Positions 7,666 to 15,575 of a DNA stretch of 18,146 bases are shown here, piece by piece. The notes under the pieces are model-generated. The model searched no databases. It was not told the DNA's origin and saw nothing but the letters and a program-made list of their open reading frames with translations. Source of the DNA: an uncultured Eubacteriales bacterium (GTDB lineage Bacteria > Bacillota > Clostridia > Oscillospirales > Oscillospiraceae); the NCBI GenBank assembly GCA_900543085.1, contig UQQF01000040.1:1-18146 (forward strand), read 5' to 3'. Within the stretch, counting starts at the first letter, position 1; each line of letters opens with the position of its first letter. Both the position numbers and the translations under genes were made by a program.

Positions 7666-8952
7666 GTGGTGAGGAAATTAGAGATAGCGCTCCTGGGCGT
7701 TGCGTTCGCCGTGGTGGCCGCGTGTTCGGCGGCCGGCGAAGCATCGCTCCAGGGGTTTTTTACGCGCCTGACGCTCAGCCTGACGGTGGGCGACTCGGTC
7801 ACTGAGGTCTACGCTCAGCCCGGCGAGACGGCGGATCTCTCAGCGGTCACGGCCGGCGAGGGGCTGCGGGTGGCCTATTGGCTGGACTCTGACGGCGACA
7901 CGGCCGACCTGTCGCAGCCGGTGGAGGCCGACGCCGAATACACGGCGGTGCTCGCGCCCGAGCTTAACGGCCAGCTGGAGCCGTGGCTGGAGCTGGACGA
8001 GCACGGCCTCGCCCACCCCGGCGAACACGTGACCGGGGAGGAAATAGCCGCCGCCGTGGACTCCATGTTCGGCGGCGCTGTCCGCACGGACGTGATAGCG
8101 CGCCTCGACACCGTGAGCGAGGTGGAGCTGGCTCTTGTGCTGGACGGATTGTTCCCGCCCGAAGCGCTCTCCGGCCTGACGGAGAACGACCCGCTCAGCA
8201 GGATAGAGGCAGCCGGCATCATCTATCCGCTGTATATGGATACACTATATGGCGACGCCTGGGGCTATGATGCAGTGTACGCCGTTATCGCCCCGGATCT
8301 CGACCCGCTGAGCGACGGCGCAGGAGCTATGACGGCTTGCCTTGACGCCTCCGGCGCTGTATACTACGGTGAGGGGCTGGTCAACCTGGACGGGTACCTC
8401 TACCGCGTGGACGCCTCCGGGCTGTTCTGCATGGACGAGGAGGTTGACGGCCTCTACTACGGCGCCGACGGGCGCTACACCTCCGGGAACGAGGAGCTGG
8501 ACGCCTACGTGGCGGAGACGCTCGCGCCCATCTGCGCTGAGTGCGAGACCCGCGAGGAGATGCTCCGCGCGGCCTATCTCTACGTGCGCGACAACTTCAC
8601 CTACCTCCGCCGCAACTACTACGCCGTCGGCGACGACGGCTGGCAGATAGACGAGGCGCTGACCATGTTCAGCACCGGGCGCGGCAACTGTTACTGCTAC
8701 GCCGCTGCGTTCTGGTCGCTGGCCCGCGGCCTGGGCTATGACGCCACAGCCGTGGCAGGCACTGTCGGCTGGGAGCGCTCGCCCCACGGCTGGGTGATAA
8801 TGTACGACGGGTACGGAACCCGGATAGTCTACGACGTGGAGCTGGAGATGGCATACCACTACAACCGCGGGCGCTATGACGTCGACCTGTACGCCATGGA
8901 GCCGGAGGACACCACAAGCTGGAATTACATTTACGGAGAACAGTTTAGATGA
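7666..8952 (+). CDS. Transglutaminase-like surface protein with wall-repeat module (paralogue 1)
   Basis: A 428-residue exported protein. The N-terminus is a short basic stretch plus hydrophobic segment ending VVAAC (Cys20), which could be a lipobox or an uncleaved anchor. Residues ~55-100 resemble an InlB-type repeat ('YWLDSDGDTADLSQPVEAD'). Residues ~110-191 hold two weakly SLH-like helices (VTGEEIAAAVDSMF; PLSRIEAAGIIYPL). One choline-binding-like wall repeat is at ~241-272 (GYLYRVDASGLF...YYGADGRYT). The C-terminal domain (~275-428) is transglutaminase-like, with a possible triad of Cys342 in GRGNCYCYA (Cys344 is an alternative), His374 in PHGWV and Asp390 in VYDVE. Such domains act as cysteine proteases, amidases or cross-linkers; the substrate is unknown. 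GTG at 7666 or 7669 follows GGGGGA. First gene of the operon; its stop overlaps the next start (ATGA). Confidence 0.75.
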   Translation: MVRKLEIALLGVAFAVVAACSAAGEASLQGFFTRLTLSLTVGDSVTEVYAQPGETADLSAVTAGEGLRVAYWLDSDGDTADLSQPVEADAEYTAVLAPELNGQLEPWLELDEHGLAHPGEHVTGEEIAAAVDSMFGGAVRTDVIARLDTVSEVELALVLDGLFPPEALSGLTENDPLSRIEAAGIIYPLYMDTLYGDAWGYDAVYAVIAPDLDPLSDGAGAMTACLDASGAVYYGEGLVNLDGYLYRVDASGLFCMDEEVDGLYYGADGRYTSGNEELDAYVAETLAPICAECETREEMLRAAYLYVRDNFTYLRRNYYAVGDDGWQIDEALTMFSTGRGNCYCYAAAFWSLARGLGYDATAVAGTVGWERSPHGWVIMYDGYGTRIVYDVELEMAYHYNRGRYDVDLYAMEPEDTTSWNYIYGEQFR

Positions 8953-10361
8953 GCACTGACAGCGCGATATTTCTGTTTTTCTTCCTGCCTCTGCTGCTGA
9001 TACTGGAGGCGGTCATAAGGCCGGTCAAGGCCAAGAACGTATTTCTCTGCATCGCCGGGCTGATTTTCTACGCCTTCGGCGAGCTTTGGGCGCTGGCGCT
9101 GCTGATAGCCTCGGCGCTTGTGAACTGGGCGCTGGGACTGTTGGCCATGCGCGGCAGGAAATACGCGGTCGTGCTTGCCGCGGTGCTGAACCTGGCGCTG
9201 CTGGGCGTGTGCAAGTACCTCGGCTTCTTCGGCGAGGGGCTCTCGCTGCTCGGCCTGGAGGTCTCCCTGCCGGATATAATCGCCCCGGCCGGCGTGAGTT
9301 TCTTCACCTTCAAGGGCATAAGCTACGTAGCGGACGCATACAAGCGCCCCGAGACCGCCTCGCGCAGCTTCTTCCGGGTGCTGTTCTACATCTCCTTCTT
9401 CCCCGAGGTCATGAGCGGCCCGCTCTCCCGCTTTGCAAGCTTTGACGCCCAGCTCGCCGCGCGCGAGCGCTCGGCGGAGCGCACGGCCAGCGGACTGCGG
9501 CGCTTCATCCTCGGCCTGGCCAAAAAGCTGCTGCTCTCCGGCGGCTGCGCCGTGGTCGCCGACGCCGCCTTCGGCGCGGGCGCGGCGCTGGACGCGCGCA
9601 TGGCCTGGCTGGGAGCCGTCGCCTACTCCCTGCAGCTCTACTTTGACTTCTCCGGCTACTCCGACATGGCCGTCGGCCTCGGCTCGACGTTGGGCTTCAC
9701 CTGCCCGGAGAACTTCAACCACCCCTTTGCCGCCACGAGCATAACGGACTTCTGGCGGCGCTGGCACATCTCGCTCTCGCTGTGGTTCAGGGACTACCTG
9801 TACATACCGCTGGGCGGCTCGCGGCGCGGCAGGTGGCGCACCGCGGCGAACAAGGCGGTCGTATTCGTGCTGTGCGGGCTCTGGCACGGAGCCAACATGA
9901 CCTTCGTGCTCTGGGGCGCGTGGCACGCGCTGCTCTCCGCGCTTGAGAGCCTGAAGGTGCTGGACGTGGAGCGCTGGCGCAGGACAGCCGCCGGGCGCGT
10001 GCTCTCGCGCGTGTATACGCTCCTGGCCGTGTGCCTGGGCTTTGTCATGTTCCGCGCATCGAGCGTGAGCGAGGGCTTCGCCGTGCTGGGCGCGATGTTC
10101 ACCGGCTGGGATTTTAGCCTCGCCGGGGATCTGCTCCTGGCCAGGACGGTGGACGCATACACCGTGCTCGTGCTGGCGCTCTCGGCGCTGCTCTCGCTGC
10201 CGGTGCTCGATGCGCTCAAGTCGCGCCTCGCGCGCTCAGGCGGACGGATAGGCGCCGGAGCCGAGGCCGCGAGCTACGCGCTCTGCGCAGTCCTGCTTGT
10301 GGTCTGCGCCTCGGCGCTCGCCAGCGGCGGTTTCGCCCCGTTTATCTACTTCCAGTTCTAG
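8949..10361 (+). CDS. MBOAT family membrane O-acyltransferase (AlgI-like)
   Basis: A 470-residue multi-spanning protein of the MBOAT family, closest in pattern to AlgI/PatA/DltB proteins. These move an acyl group, commonly acetyl, across the membrane for transfer to a polysaccharide or wall polymer. Signatures: 'APAGVSFFTFKGISY' (~112-126), 'YFDFSGYSDMAVGLG' (~231-245), 'NFNHPF' (255-260), 'ITDFWRRWHISLSLWFRDY' (~265-283) and the presumed catalytic His313 in 'GLWHGANMTF'. Length is standard for AlgI. The start overlaps the preceding stop as ATGA, indicating coupling. The protein lies between two transglutaminase-like paralogues and two genes before an AlgX/AlgJ-like SGNH protein, the usual partner type. 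The acceptor polymer cannot be read from sequence. Confidence 0.9.
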   Translation: MSTDSAIFLFFFLPLLLILEAVIRPVKAKNVFLCIAGLIFYAFGELWALALLIASALVNWALGLLAMRGRKYAVVLAAVLNLALLGVCKYLGFFGEGLSLLGLEVSLPDIIAPAGVSFFTFKGISYVADAYKRPETASRSFFRVLFYISFFPEVMSGPLSRFASFDAQLAARERSAERTASGLRRFILGLAKKLLLSGGCAVVADAAFGAGAALDARMAWLGAVAYSLQLYFDFSGYSDMAVGLGSTLGFTCPENFNHPFAATSITDFWRRWHISLSLWFRDYLYIPLGGSRRGRWRTAANKAVVFVLCGLWHGANMTFVLWGAWHALLSALESLKVLDVERWRRTAAGRVLSRVYTLLAVCLGFVMFRASSVSEGFAVLGAMFTGWDFSLAGDLLLARTVDAYTVLVLALSALLSLPVLDALKSRLARSGGRIGAGAEAASYALCAVLLVVCASALASGGFAPFIYFQF

Positions 10362-10373
10362 GAGGGCTTGGAC

Positions 10374-11753
10374 GTGCAAAAGAAAGGAACTGTACTGCGC
10401 GGCATTGTGCTGGTCCTGGTGCTCTGCTGCCTGGCTCTCACCATAGGCGCGCGGCTGGGACTGTTCTCCGGCGCCGTGCTGACCATCACCGCCAACGGGG
10501 AGGTCACGGAGCTCGACGTCCAGCGCGGACAGGTGGCCGACGTGTCGCAGTTTGAGGCCGCTCCCGCAGGCTACCGCTTTGTCTGCTGGCTGGACGCGAA
10601 CGGCAACGAGGCCGACCTGAGCCAGCCGGTCGAGGGCGACGCGAGCTACACCGCGCTCATCGCCCCCGCGCTCACGGCGAGCATGACGCCGTGGCTCGAA
10701 TACGACGAGCTGGGACGCCTGCTGCCGAACCAGCCGGTCTCCGGCGCGGAGCTTGCCGCTGGCGTGTCCGCGCTCTTTGAAGGCGCGGTGGAGGCGGATA
10801 GCCTCGTCTCGCTCGGCGAGGTCACGGAGACCGACCTCGCTGCGGCGCTTGAAGGGCTGTTCTCCCCCGGCACGCTCGCCGCGCTCGACGGCACCGGGCC
10901 GCTCACGCGCGCGGCCGCGGCGGAGCTTATCCTCTCGCTCGCGGGCATACAGCCCGCAGCGCCGGAGCGCGCGCCCGCGCCAGACCTGGCTGCCGACGCC
11001 CCCGGCGCCGCAGCCCTCGCCGCCTGCGCCGACCCGGCCGGAGCCGTGTCCTACGAGCCGGGGAACGTGTATATAGACGGCTATCTCTACCTCGTGGACG
11101 AAAACGGCCTGTTCGTCACAGACGCCGAGGTGGACGGCCTCTACTACGACGAGGAGGGTCGCTGCGCGAGCTACGACTTCGAGCCGGGCTTCGTCAACCT
11201 GGGCGGCTATCTCTACTATGTGGACGAGGACGGACGCTTTGCTCAGGACACTGAGATAGGCGGCATCTACTTCGGCTCCGACGGCCGCTACACCAGCGGC
11301 AGCGAGGAGCTGGACGCGCTGGTGGCGGAGGTCCTCGCTCCCATCTGCGAGGAGAACGAGACGCGCGAGGAGATGCTCCGCGCGGCCTTCAACTACGTGC
11401 GCGACAGCTTTGAGTACCTGCGCCGCAACTACTACGCCGTCGGAGAGACCGGCTGGGAGGTCGAGGAGGCCACGACCATGTTCTCCACCGGGCGCGGCAA
11501 CTGCTACAACTACGCGGCGGCCTTCTGGGCGCTCGCCCGCGGGCTGGGCTACGACGCCACCGCCGTCTCCGGGACCATGGGCTGGGACTACGAGCCGCAC
11601 GGCTGGGTCACCATCTATGACGAGAACGGCGCGCTCTTGACCTACGACACCGAGACCGAAATGGCCTACCGGCGCGACGGCGACTACAGCAAGGACATGT
11701 TCGCCATGTCCTACTGGTACGCCGCGGGCTGGAACTACTACTACGGAGCGTAA
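10374..11753 (+). CDS. Transglutaminase-like surface protein with two wall repeats (paralogue 2)
   Basis: A 459-residue paralogue of the first operon gene. One N-terminal transmembrane anchor (~9-28) is followed by the InlB-like stretch ('CWLDANGNEADLSQPVEGD', ~71-89), a region with SLH-like helices ('GPLTRAAAAELILSLAGI', ~175-192), an Ala/Pro-rich linker (~193-215), and two choline-binding-like repeats (~235-265 and ~275-306). The C-terminal transglutaminase-like domain has a possible triad Cys377 (GRGNCYNYA), His409 (EPHGWV) and Asp425 (TYDTE). I take the GTG at 10374: it lies seven bases after GGAGGG, which itself overlaps the MBOAT stop codon, whereas the TTG at 10368 lies only one base from it. 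Compared with paralogue 1 it has one more wall repeat and lacks the possible lipobox. The enzymatic activity and substrate are unknown. Confidence 0.75.
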   Translation: MQKKGTVLRGIVLVLVLCCLALTIGARLGLFSGAVLTITANGEVTELDVQRGQVADVSQFEAAPAGYRFVCWLDANGNEADLSQPVEGDASYTALIAPALTASMTPWLEYDELGRLLPNQPVSGAELAAGVSALFEGAVEADSLVSLGEVTETDLAAALEGLFSPGTLAALDGTGPLTRAAAAELILSLAGIQPAAPERAPAPDLAADAPGAAALAACADPAGAVSYEPGNVYIDGYLYLVDENGLFVTDAEVDGLYYDEEGRCASYDFEPGFVNLGGYLYYVDEDGRFAQDTEIGGIYFGSDGRYTSGSEELDALVAEVLAPICEENETREEMLRAAFNYVRDSFEYLRRNYYAVGETGWEVEEATTMFSTGRGNCYNYAAAFWALARGLGYDATAVSGTMGWDYEPHGWVTIYDENGALLTYDTETEMAYRRDGDYSKDMFAMSYWYAAGWNYYYGA

Positions 11754-11758
11754 TACCG

Positions 11759-13087
11759 ATGAAGCGGTTCTATCTTATATTCATAGCCTTGATACTCGCG
11801 CTCTGCATGATACCCGGCGTCGGCCTGCTCATAAACGGCCCCGCCGAGGCCGGGGCAAACGAAGTCGGCGCGGCCATGCCCGGCCTGACGGAGCGCGACG
11901 GCTCGCTGAACACCGACTACCTCGGCGAGCTGGCCGACTACGTCAACGACGGCTTTTATCTCAGGCAGGAGCTTATCACCGGCTGGGCAAAGCTGCTCGC
12001 GCCCCTGGGGCACAGCGCCGAGGACGACGTCGTACTCGGCCGCGACGGCTGGCTCTACTACGCGCCCGAGATCGAGGGCTGGGCGGGCGTCTATACGCTC
12101 GGCGAGCGCGGGGTATACGCCGCCGCGAACAACCTCGCCCTCATGCAGGAGTACGTCGAGAGCCTGGGCGCGGACTTTGTGTTCACGATAGCCCCGGACA
12201 AGAGCACGCTCTACCCCGAACACCTCCCCGGCTATCCGCAGTCCGGCGAGCCCTCGAGCGCAGAGCGTCTGGCGGCGGCGATGGAGGAGTTGGGCGTTAG
12301 TTATGTAAACCTGTTTGAGCTGTTCAGCGCTCAGGACGAGGTGTACTACTTCGAGCACGACTCGCACTGGAACAGCCGCGGCGCGGCGCTGGCCGCCGAC
12401 GCGCTGAACGCCGCGCTCGGCGTCGGGAGCAGCTATGCCGACGGATATGAGTACGAGACCGTGCAGCACACCGGCGACCTCTTTGACATGCTCTACCCCG
12501 CCGGCACGGACACGGAGACGAACGACGCGCCCACCGCGCTGAACTTTGACCAGGGCGCCAACATCCGCCCGGACAGCATAACCATAGACACGACTTCGGA
12601 CGGGGTCGGGAGATTGCTGATGTTCCGCGACAGCTTCGGCGAGCTGCTCTACCCATTCATGGCGGAGGGCTTTGCCTCCGCCAGGTTCTCGCGCCAGGCC
12701 GCCTATGATCTTACAACGGCGGAGGAACTTTCCTCCACGGCCGTCGTCATAGAGCTTGTAGAGAGAAACCTCTCCTGGTTATATGAGCAGCCGGCCGTCT
12801 TCCCCGCCCCGGAGCGCGAATTGAACCTCGCGTCGGAGATAGAAGGCGAAGCTACGCTGGAGGCCGACGCGGCTCTCGACGGAGCCCACAGCGTCACGGG
12901 CGTGATTTCCGGAAACGTAGATGTTGATTCTGACGTCTACATAGCGTATAATGGCGCTGTCTATGAGTGCCTGCTGACGGCGGACGGGTACACCGCCTGC
13001 CTGCCCGGCGAGGGCGGCGGCGAGTACACGCTGTTCTGGTACTCGGACGGAAATCTGACGCACTGCGACATGAGCGTCAATATATAA
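11759..13087 (+). CDS. AlgX/AlgJ-like SGNH-type acyltransferase partner
   Basis: A 442-residue protein with one N-terminal hydrophobic anchor (~4-25), so probably extracytoplasmic. The AlgX/AlgJ (DHHW-like) SGNH fold is indicated by 'VVLGRDGWLYY' (~91-101), 'TIAPDKSTLYPEHLPG' (~143-158), the DxH motif in 'EHDSHWNSRG' (Asp201, His203) and 'MFRDSFGE' (~288-295) with presumed nucleophile Ser292. In alginate, PatA/B and related systems this protein takes the acyl group exported by the MBOAT protein and places it on the polymer. A ~90-residue C-terminal region (~350-442) is extra to the core and beta-rich. The start follows GGAG ten bases upstream, five bases after the previous stop. The partner MBOAT gene is two genes upstream rather than adjacent. 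Confidence 0.82.
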   Translation: MKRFYLIFIALILALCMIPGVGLLINGPAEAGANEVGAAMPGLTERDGSLNTDYLGELADYVNDGFYLRQELITGWAKLLAPLGHSAEDDVVLGRDGWLYYAPEIEGWAGVYTLGERGVYAAANNLALMQEYVESLGADFVFTIAPDKSTLYPEHLPGYPQSGEPSSAERLAAAMEELGVSYVNLFELFSAQDEVYYFEHDSHWNSRGAALAADALNAALGVGSSYADGYEYETVQHTGDLFDMLYPAGTDTETNDAPTALNFDQGANIRPDSITIDTTSDGVGRLLMFRDSFGELLYPFMAEGFASARFSRQAAYDLTTAEELSSTAVVIELVERNLSWLYEQPAVFPAPERELNLASEIEGEATLEADAALDGAHSVTGVISGNVDVDSDVYIAYNGAVYECLLTADGYTACLPGEGGGEYTLFWYSDGNLTHCDMSVNI

Positions 13088-13105
13088 TCAGAAAGGGACC
13101 ACAAA

Positions 13106-13498
13106 ATGAAGAAGATACTGAGCCTTATGCTTGCCGCGATGCTCGTTCTCGGCCTTGCCGCCTGCGGCGACGCCGGCAGCAGCGAGACCCCCGCGCCCAC
13201 CGCCGCGCCCAGTGAGGCCGCGCCGGAGGACACCACCTCCCCCACCGAAGCGGTCGAGGGCACCGCTGCCCCCGAAGATGGCGAGAACGGCGGCGACACC
13301 AGCCTGCTGGAGACTGCCAAGACCTTTGAGGGCGCCCCCGTGGAGGAGCTTATCGCGGCCATCGGCGAGCCCGAAAGCAGCGACTACGCCCCCAGCTGCC
13401 TGGGCGCAGGCGAGGACGGCAACCTCTATTACGACGGCTTCACTGTCTACACCTACCGCGACACCGACGGCCAGGAGACCGTGAACTACGTAGAATAA
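13106..13498 (+). CDS. Small lipoprotein, unknown function
   Basis: A 130-residue protein. The signal sequence MKKILSLMLAAMLVLGLAAC ends in a lipobox (LAAC, Cys20), so it should be lipidated and held at the outer face of the membrane. Residues ~22-65 form a disordered-looking linker rich in Ala, Pro, Thr, Ser and Glu. A compact C-terminal part (~66-130) contains 'IAAIGEPESSDYAPSCLG' and 'NLYYDGFTVYTYRDTDG', beta-rich with one Cys. I do not recognise the family; it resembles small lipid-anchored binding modules of the BLIP/SmpA-like type only in general character. AAGGGA lies seven bases before the ATG, 18 bases after the SGNH gene stop. It sits between the acyltransfer genes and the dipeptidase gene and is presumably co-transcribed. 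Confidence 0.8.
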   Translation: MKKILSLMLAAMLVLGLAACGDAGSSETPAPTAAPSEAAPEDTTSPTEAVEGTAAPEDGENGGDTSLLETAKTFEGAPVEELIAAIGEPESSDYAPSCLGAGEDGNLYYDGFTVYTYRDTDGQETVNYVE

Positions 13499-13516
13499 AC
13501 GAAAGCGAGGCGCACA

Positions 13517-15445
13517 ATGAAAAAGAGGAGCAAGATAGCGCTGATATGCGTGATTGCAGCCGTACCGCTGCTGCTGATAGCGGCCTTTTTGCTCTTTGCC
13601 TTACCGTACATAAACGCGGCTTCCTCCATGCCGGAGGGAGCCTCGTTGTCTTTGCTCTACCTCTCGGACGGTGAATACCGCCTGGAGTGGCCTACAGGCG
13701 ACAACGCCACGCACTACGCCGTCAGCCTCGGCGACGAGGCCGTCACCGGAGAGCCTGTCAGCGAGACCCGGACTCTGCTCAGCGGCGTAGCGGAGCGCGA
13801 CTGCACGATAACCGTAACCCCCTATGGCAGCTGGTACCTCTTTGGCAGGGAGCATCTGCGTGAGGGCGAGCCGCTTGCCACCTCCGTATCCCTGGTCAGC
13901 CCGGACGCGCCGGAGGCCGAGTGGACGGTCGACGTGGAGCGGCAGACGCTCACCGCCGTGGTCGAGCCGCGCGTGGGGCTGAGCTATGAGCTGCGCCTCG
14001 TCACGGATGACCCCGAAGCCGAGGCCGGAGAGAACGAGCGCTTGCTCGCAAGCTCCGACGACGGGACGCTCACCGTCCGCTTCGGCGAGGACGCCGACCT
14101 CGCGATGCCCGAGTACGGCGAAGAATACGCCTTCGTCGTGCGCGCCGTGCTCAGCGGTGAGGGCTACGCCCTCACCGGACGACCCGGAGAGGCGTTCACG
14201 CTTGAGCGCGAAGACCTGCTGTCCGACACCAGCACGCTCAGCAGCGAGGCCATGGAGGACACGAACCAGTACAGCCTGAGCTGGACCGAGGCCAAGGGCG
14301 ACTACTACGAGATACAGTCCAGGGACGGCGACGAGTGGACTACCCTGGCCACCGTGGATTGCGGCGAGGAGCTGGTTTACGAGACCGGCACGCTGGCCAG
14401 CTGTCGGGAATACACCTTCCGCGTCGTGGGCTACGACGAGGGCGTGGAGGAGAGCGTGTCCTCCAGCGACGAGCTGAGCTTCACCACCGAGCGCTCGCCC
14501 ATATACTGCACCATCTGGCCGCTGACCGAGCTGGCGGTCTACGCGGACTCGAGCATGTCCGAGCTGATGGAGGGCTACACCGCCCCGGCCGCGACGGCCT
14601 ACTGCGTTATGGACGAGGAAAACGGCATGTTCCAGGTGCGCCTGGACGAGGACGTCTACGGCTGGATAGAGAGCAACTACTGCATGATAAACCTCCCCGA
14701 ATACCTCGGAGAGCTGCTGGCCTACGACATCACGAACAGCTACGCCTCCAAGTACATGGTGCACGGCTATGAGATACCCGAGGTCACGGACACCGTCATA
14801 CCCGGCTACGAGCACGTACAGCTGGCTGACGGGCTGTACCTGGCGCCCTACCTCTACCCCTGCTGTGAAAAGCTCTACAGCGCCGCCACGGCCGCGCTGG
14901 AGGACGGCTACCGCCTGAAGATCTACGACTCGTTCCGCCCGCGCATGGCCACGACCTACATATACAACACCGCGGAGGCCATAATAGACACCCCCCTGCC
15001 GGAGACGGATTTCTACGGCGAAGTCCCCGAGGATCTGCCGGACGAGGAGGGTCTGACCTACCGCCGCCTGGTCACTGAGGGCAACTACTCCCTGCCGAAC
15101 TTCCTGGCGCAGAACGGCTCGTATCACAACATGGGCATAGCGCTGGATCTCACGCTGGAGCGCGTGGACACCGGCGAGGAGCTGGAGATGCAGACCGACA
15201 TGCACGACCTCTCCGTCTACTCCATTATCTCCCGCAACAACGAGGAGGCGCTGCTGCTGGACAGCTATATGAAGGCCGCCGGCTTCGGCGGGCTAACCAG
15301 CGAGTGGTGGCACTTCCAGGACAACGACACCCGCAACGCGCTGAGCCTGAACATATACATGCAGTACGGCGTCAGCTGCGCCGGCTGGGTCTGCAACGAC
15401 GACGGCTGGCGCTACCGCAACGCGGACGGCACCTACGCCGAATGA
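13517..15445 (+). CDS. Anchored VanX-like D-Ala-D-Ala dipeptidase with SH3-like and wall-repeat modules
   Basis: A 642-residue protein with one N-terminal transmembrane anchor (~7-32). Two or three fibronectin-III-like segments follow (~40-325), then an SH3-like segment (~333-400, ending YGWIESNYCMINLPEYLG). The catalytic part is a peptidase M15 domain (~400-612) with VanX signatures: 'LKIYDSFRPRMA' (Arg474), 'GSYHNMGIALDLTL' (zinc ligands His537 and Asp544) and 'SEWWHF' (Glu596, His599). The H-x6-D and E-x2-H spacings match VanX-type dipeptidases. The tail has a choline-binding-like repeat 'GWVCNDDGWRYRNADGTY' (~623-640). The anchor places the enzyme outside, so it probably trims wall peptides or recycles D-Ala-D-Ala rather than giving cytoplasmic VanX resistance. 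GAGG lies about seven bases before the ATG. Last gene of the operon, followed at once by a terminator. Confidence 0.85.
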   Translation: MKKRSKIALICVIAAVPLLLIAAFLLFALPYINAASSMPEGASLSLLYLSDGEYRLEWPTGDNATHYAVSLGDEAVTGEPVSETRTLLSGVAERDCTITVTPYGSWYLFGREHLREGEPLATSVSLVSPDAPEAEWTVDVERQTLTAVVEPRVGLSYELRLVTDDPEAEAGENERLLASSDDGTLTVRFGEDADLAMPEYGEEYAFVVRAVLSGEGYALTGRPGEAFTLEREDLLSDTSTLSSEAMEDTNQYSLSWTEAKGDYYEIQSRDGDEWTTLATVDCGEELVYETGTLASCREYTFRVVGYDEGVEESVSSSDELSFTTERSPIYCTIWPLTELAVYADSSMSELMEGYTAPAATAYCVMDEENGMFQVRLDEDVYGWIESNYCMINLPEYLGELLAYDITNSYASKYMVHGYEIPEVTDTVIPGYEHVQLADGLYLAPYLYPCCEKLYSAATAALEDGYRLKIYDSFRPRMATTYIYNTAEAIIDTPLPETDFYGEVPEDLPDEEGLTYRRLVTEGNYSLPNFLAQNGSYHNMGIALDLTLERVDTGEELEMQTDMHDLSVYSIISRNNEEALLLDSYMKAAGFGGLTSEWWHFQDNDTRNALSLNIYMQYGVSCAGWVCNDDGWRYRNADGTYAE

Positions 15446-15480
15446 AAAATGCCCTGACCCGCAGTGGGTCAGGGCATTTT
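15446..15480 (+). terminator. Terminator of the surface-modification operon
   Basis: A perfect 15-bp stem: AAAATGCCCTGACCC (15446-15460) and GGGTCAGGGCATTTT (15466-15480), loop GCAGT. It starts one base after the dipeptidase stop codon. The T run is within the stem, so it could also stop transcription from the other direction. Confidence 0.88.
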
Positions 15481-15526
15481 GCGCCTCCCGGCGGGAAGCT
15501 CACAGGCGCGTCTTGAGATTTTTTTG

Positions 15527-15555
15527 TTGAGCGCGCGATCGTTTTGCTGTACAAT
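15527..15555 (+). promoter_or_regulatory. Promoter of the EFR1 family gene
   Basis: -35 TTGAGC (15527-15532), 17-base spacer, -10 TACAAT (15550-15555), about 20 bases before the ATG at 15576. The -35 is 4 of 6, the -10 is 5 of 6. Confidence 0.55.
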
Positions 15556-15575
15556 ACCGGTATCGGAGGTGCACT

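Noticed and set aside
13083..13088. TATAAT over the stop codon of the SGNH gene, as an internal promoter for the lipoprotein gene
   Set aside because: No -35 hexamer at 16-18 bases; a match like this is likely by chance at an AT-rich stop codon.
13601..15205. A 534-codon open frame on the minus strand opposite the dipeptidase gene
   Set aside because: GC-rich codon use produces long antisense frames; it has no ribosome site, its composition is dominated by Val, Leu, Arg and Gly, and the plus-strand frame has clear catalytic motifs.
13517..15445. Vancomycin resistance cluster
   Set aside because: There is a VanX-like domain but no VanA-type ligase, VanH dehydrogenase or VanRS regulators, and the enzyme is membrane-anchored with wall-binding modules.
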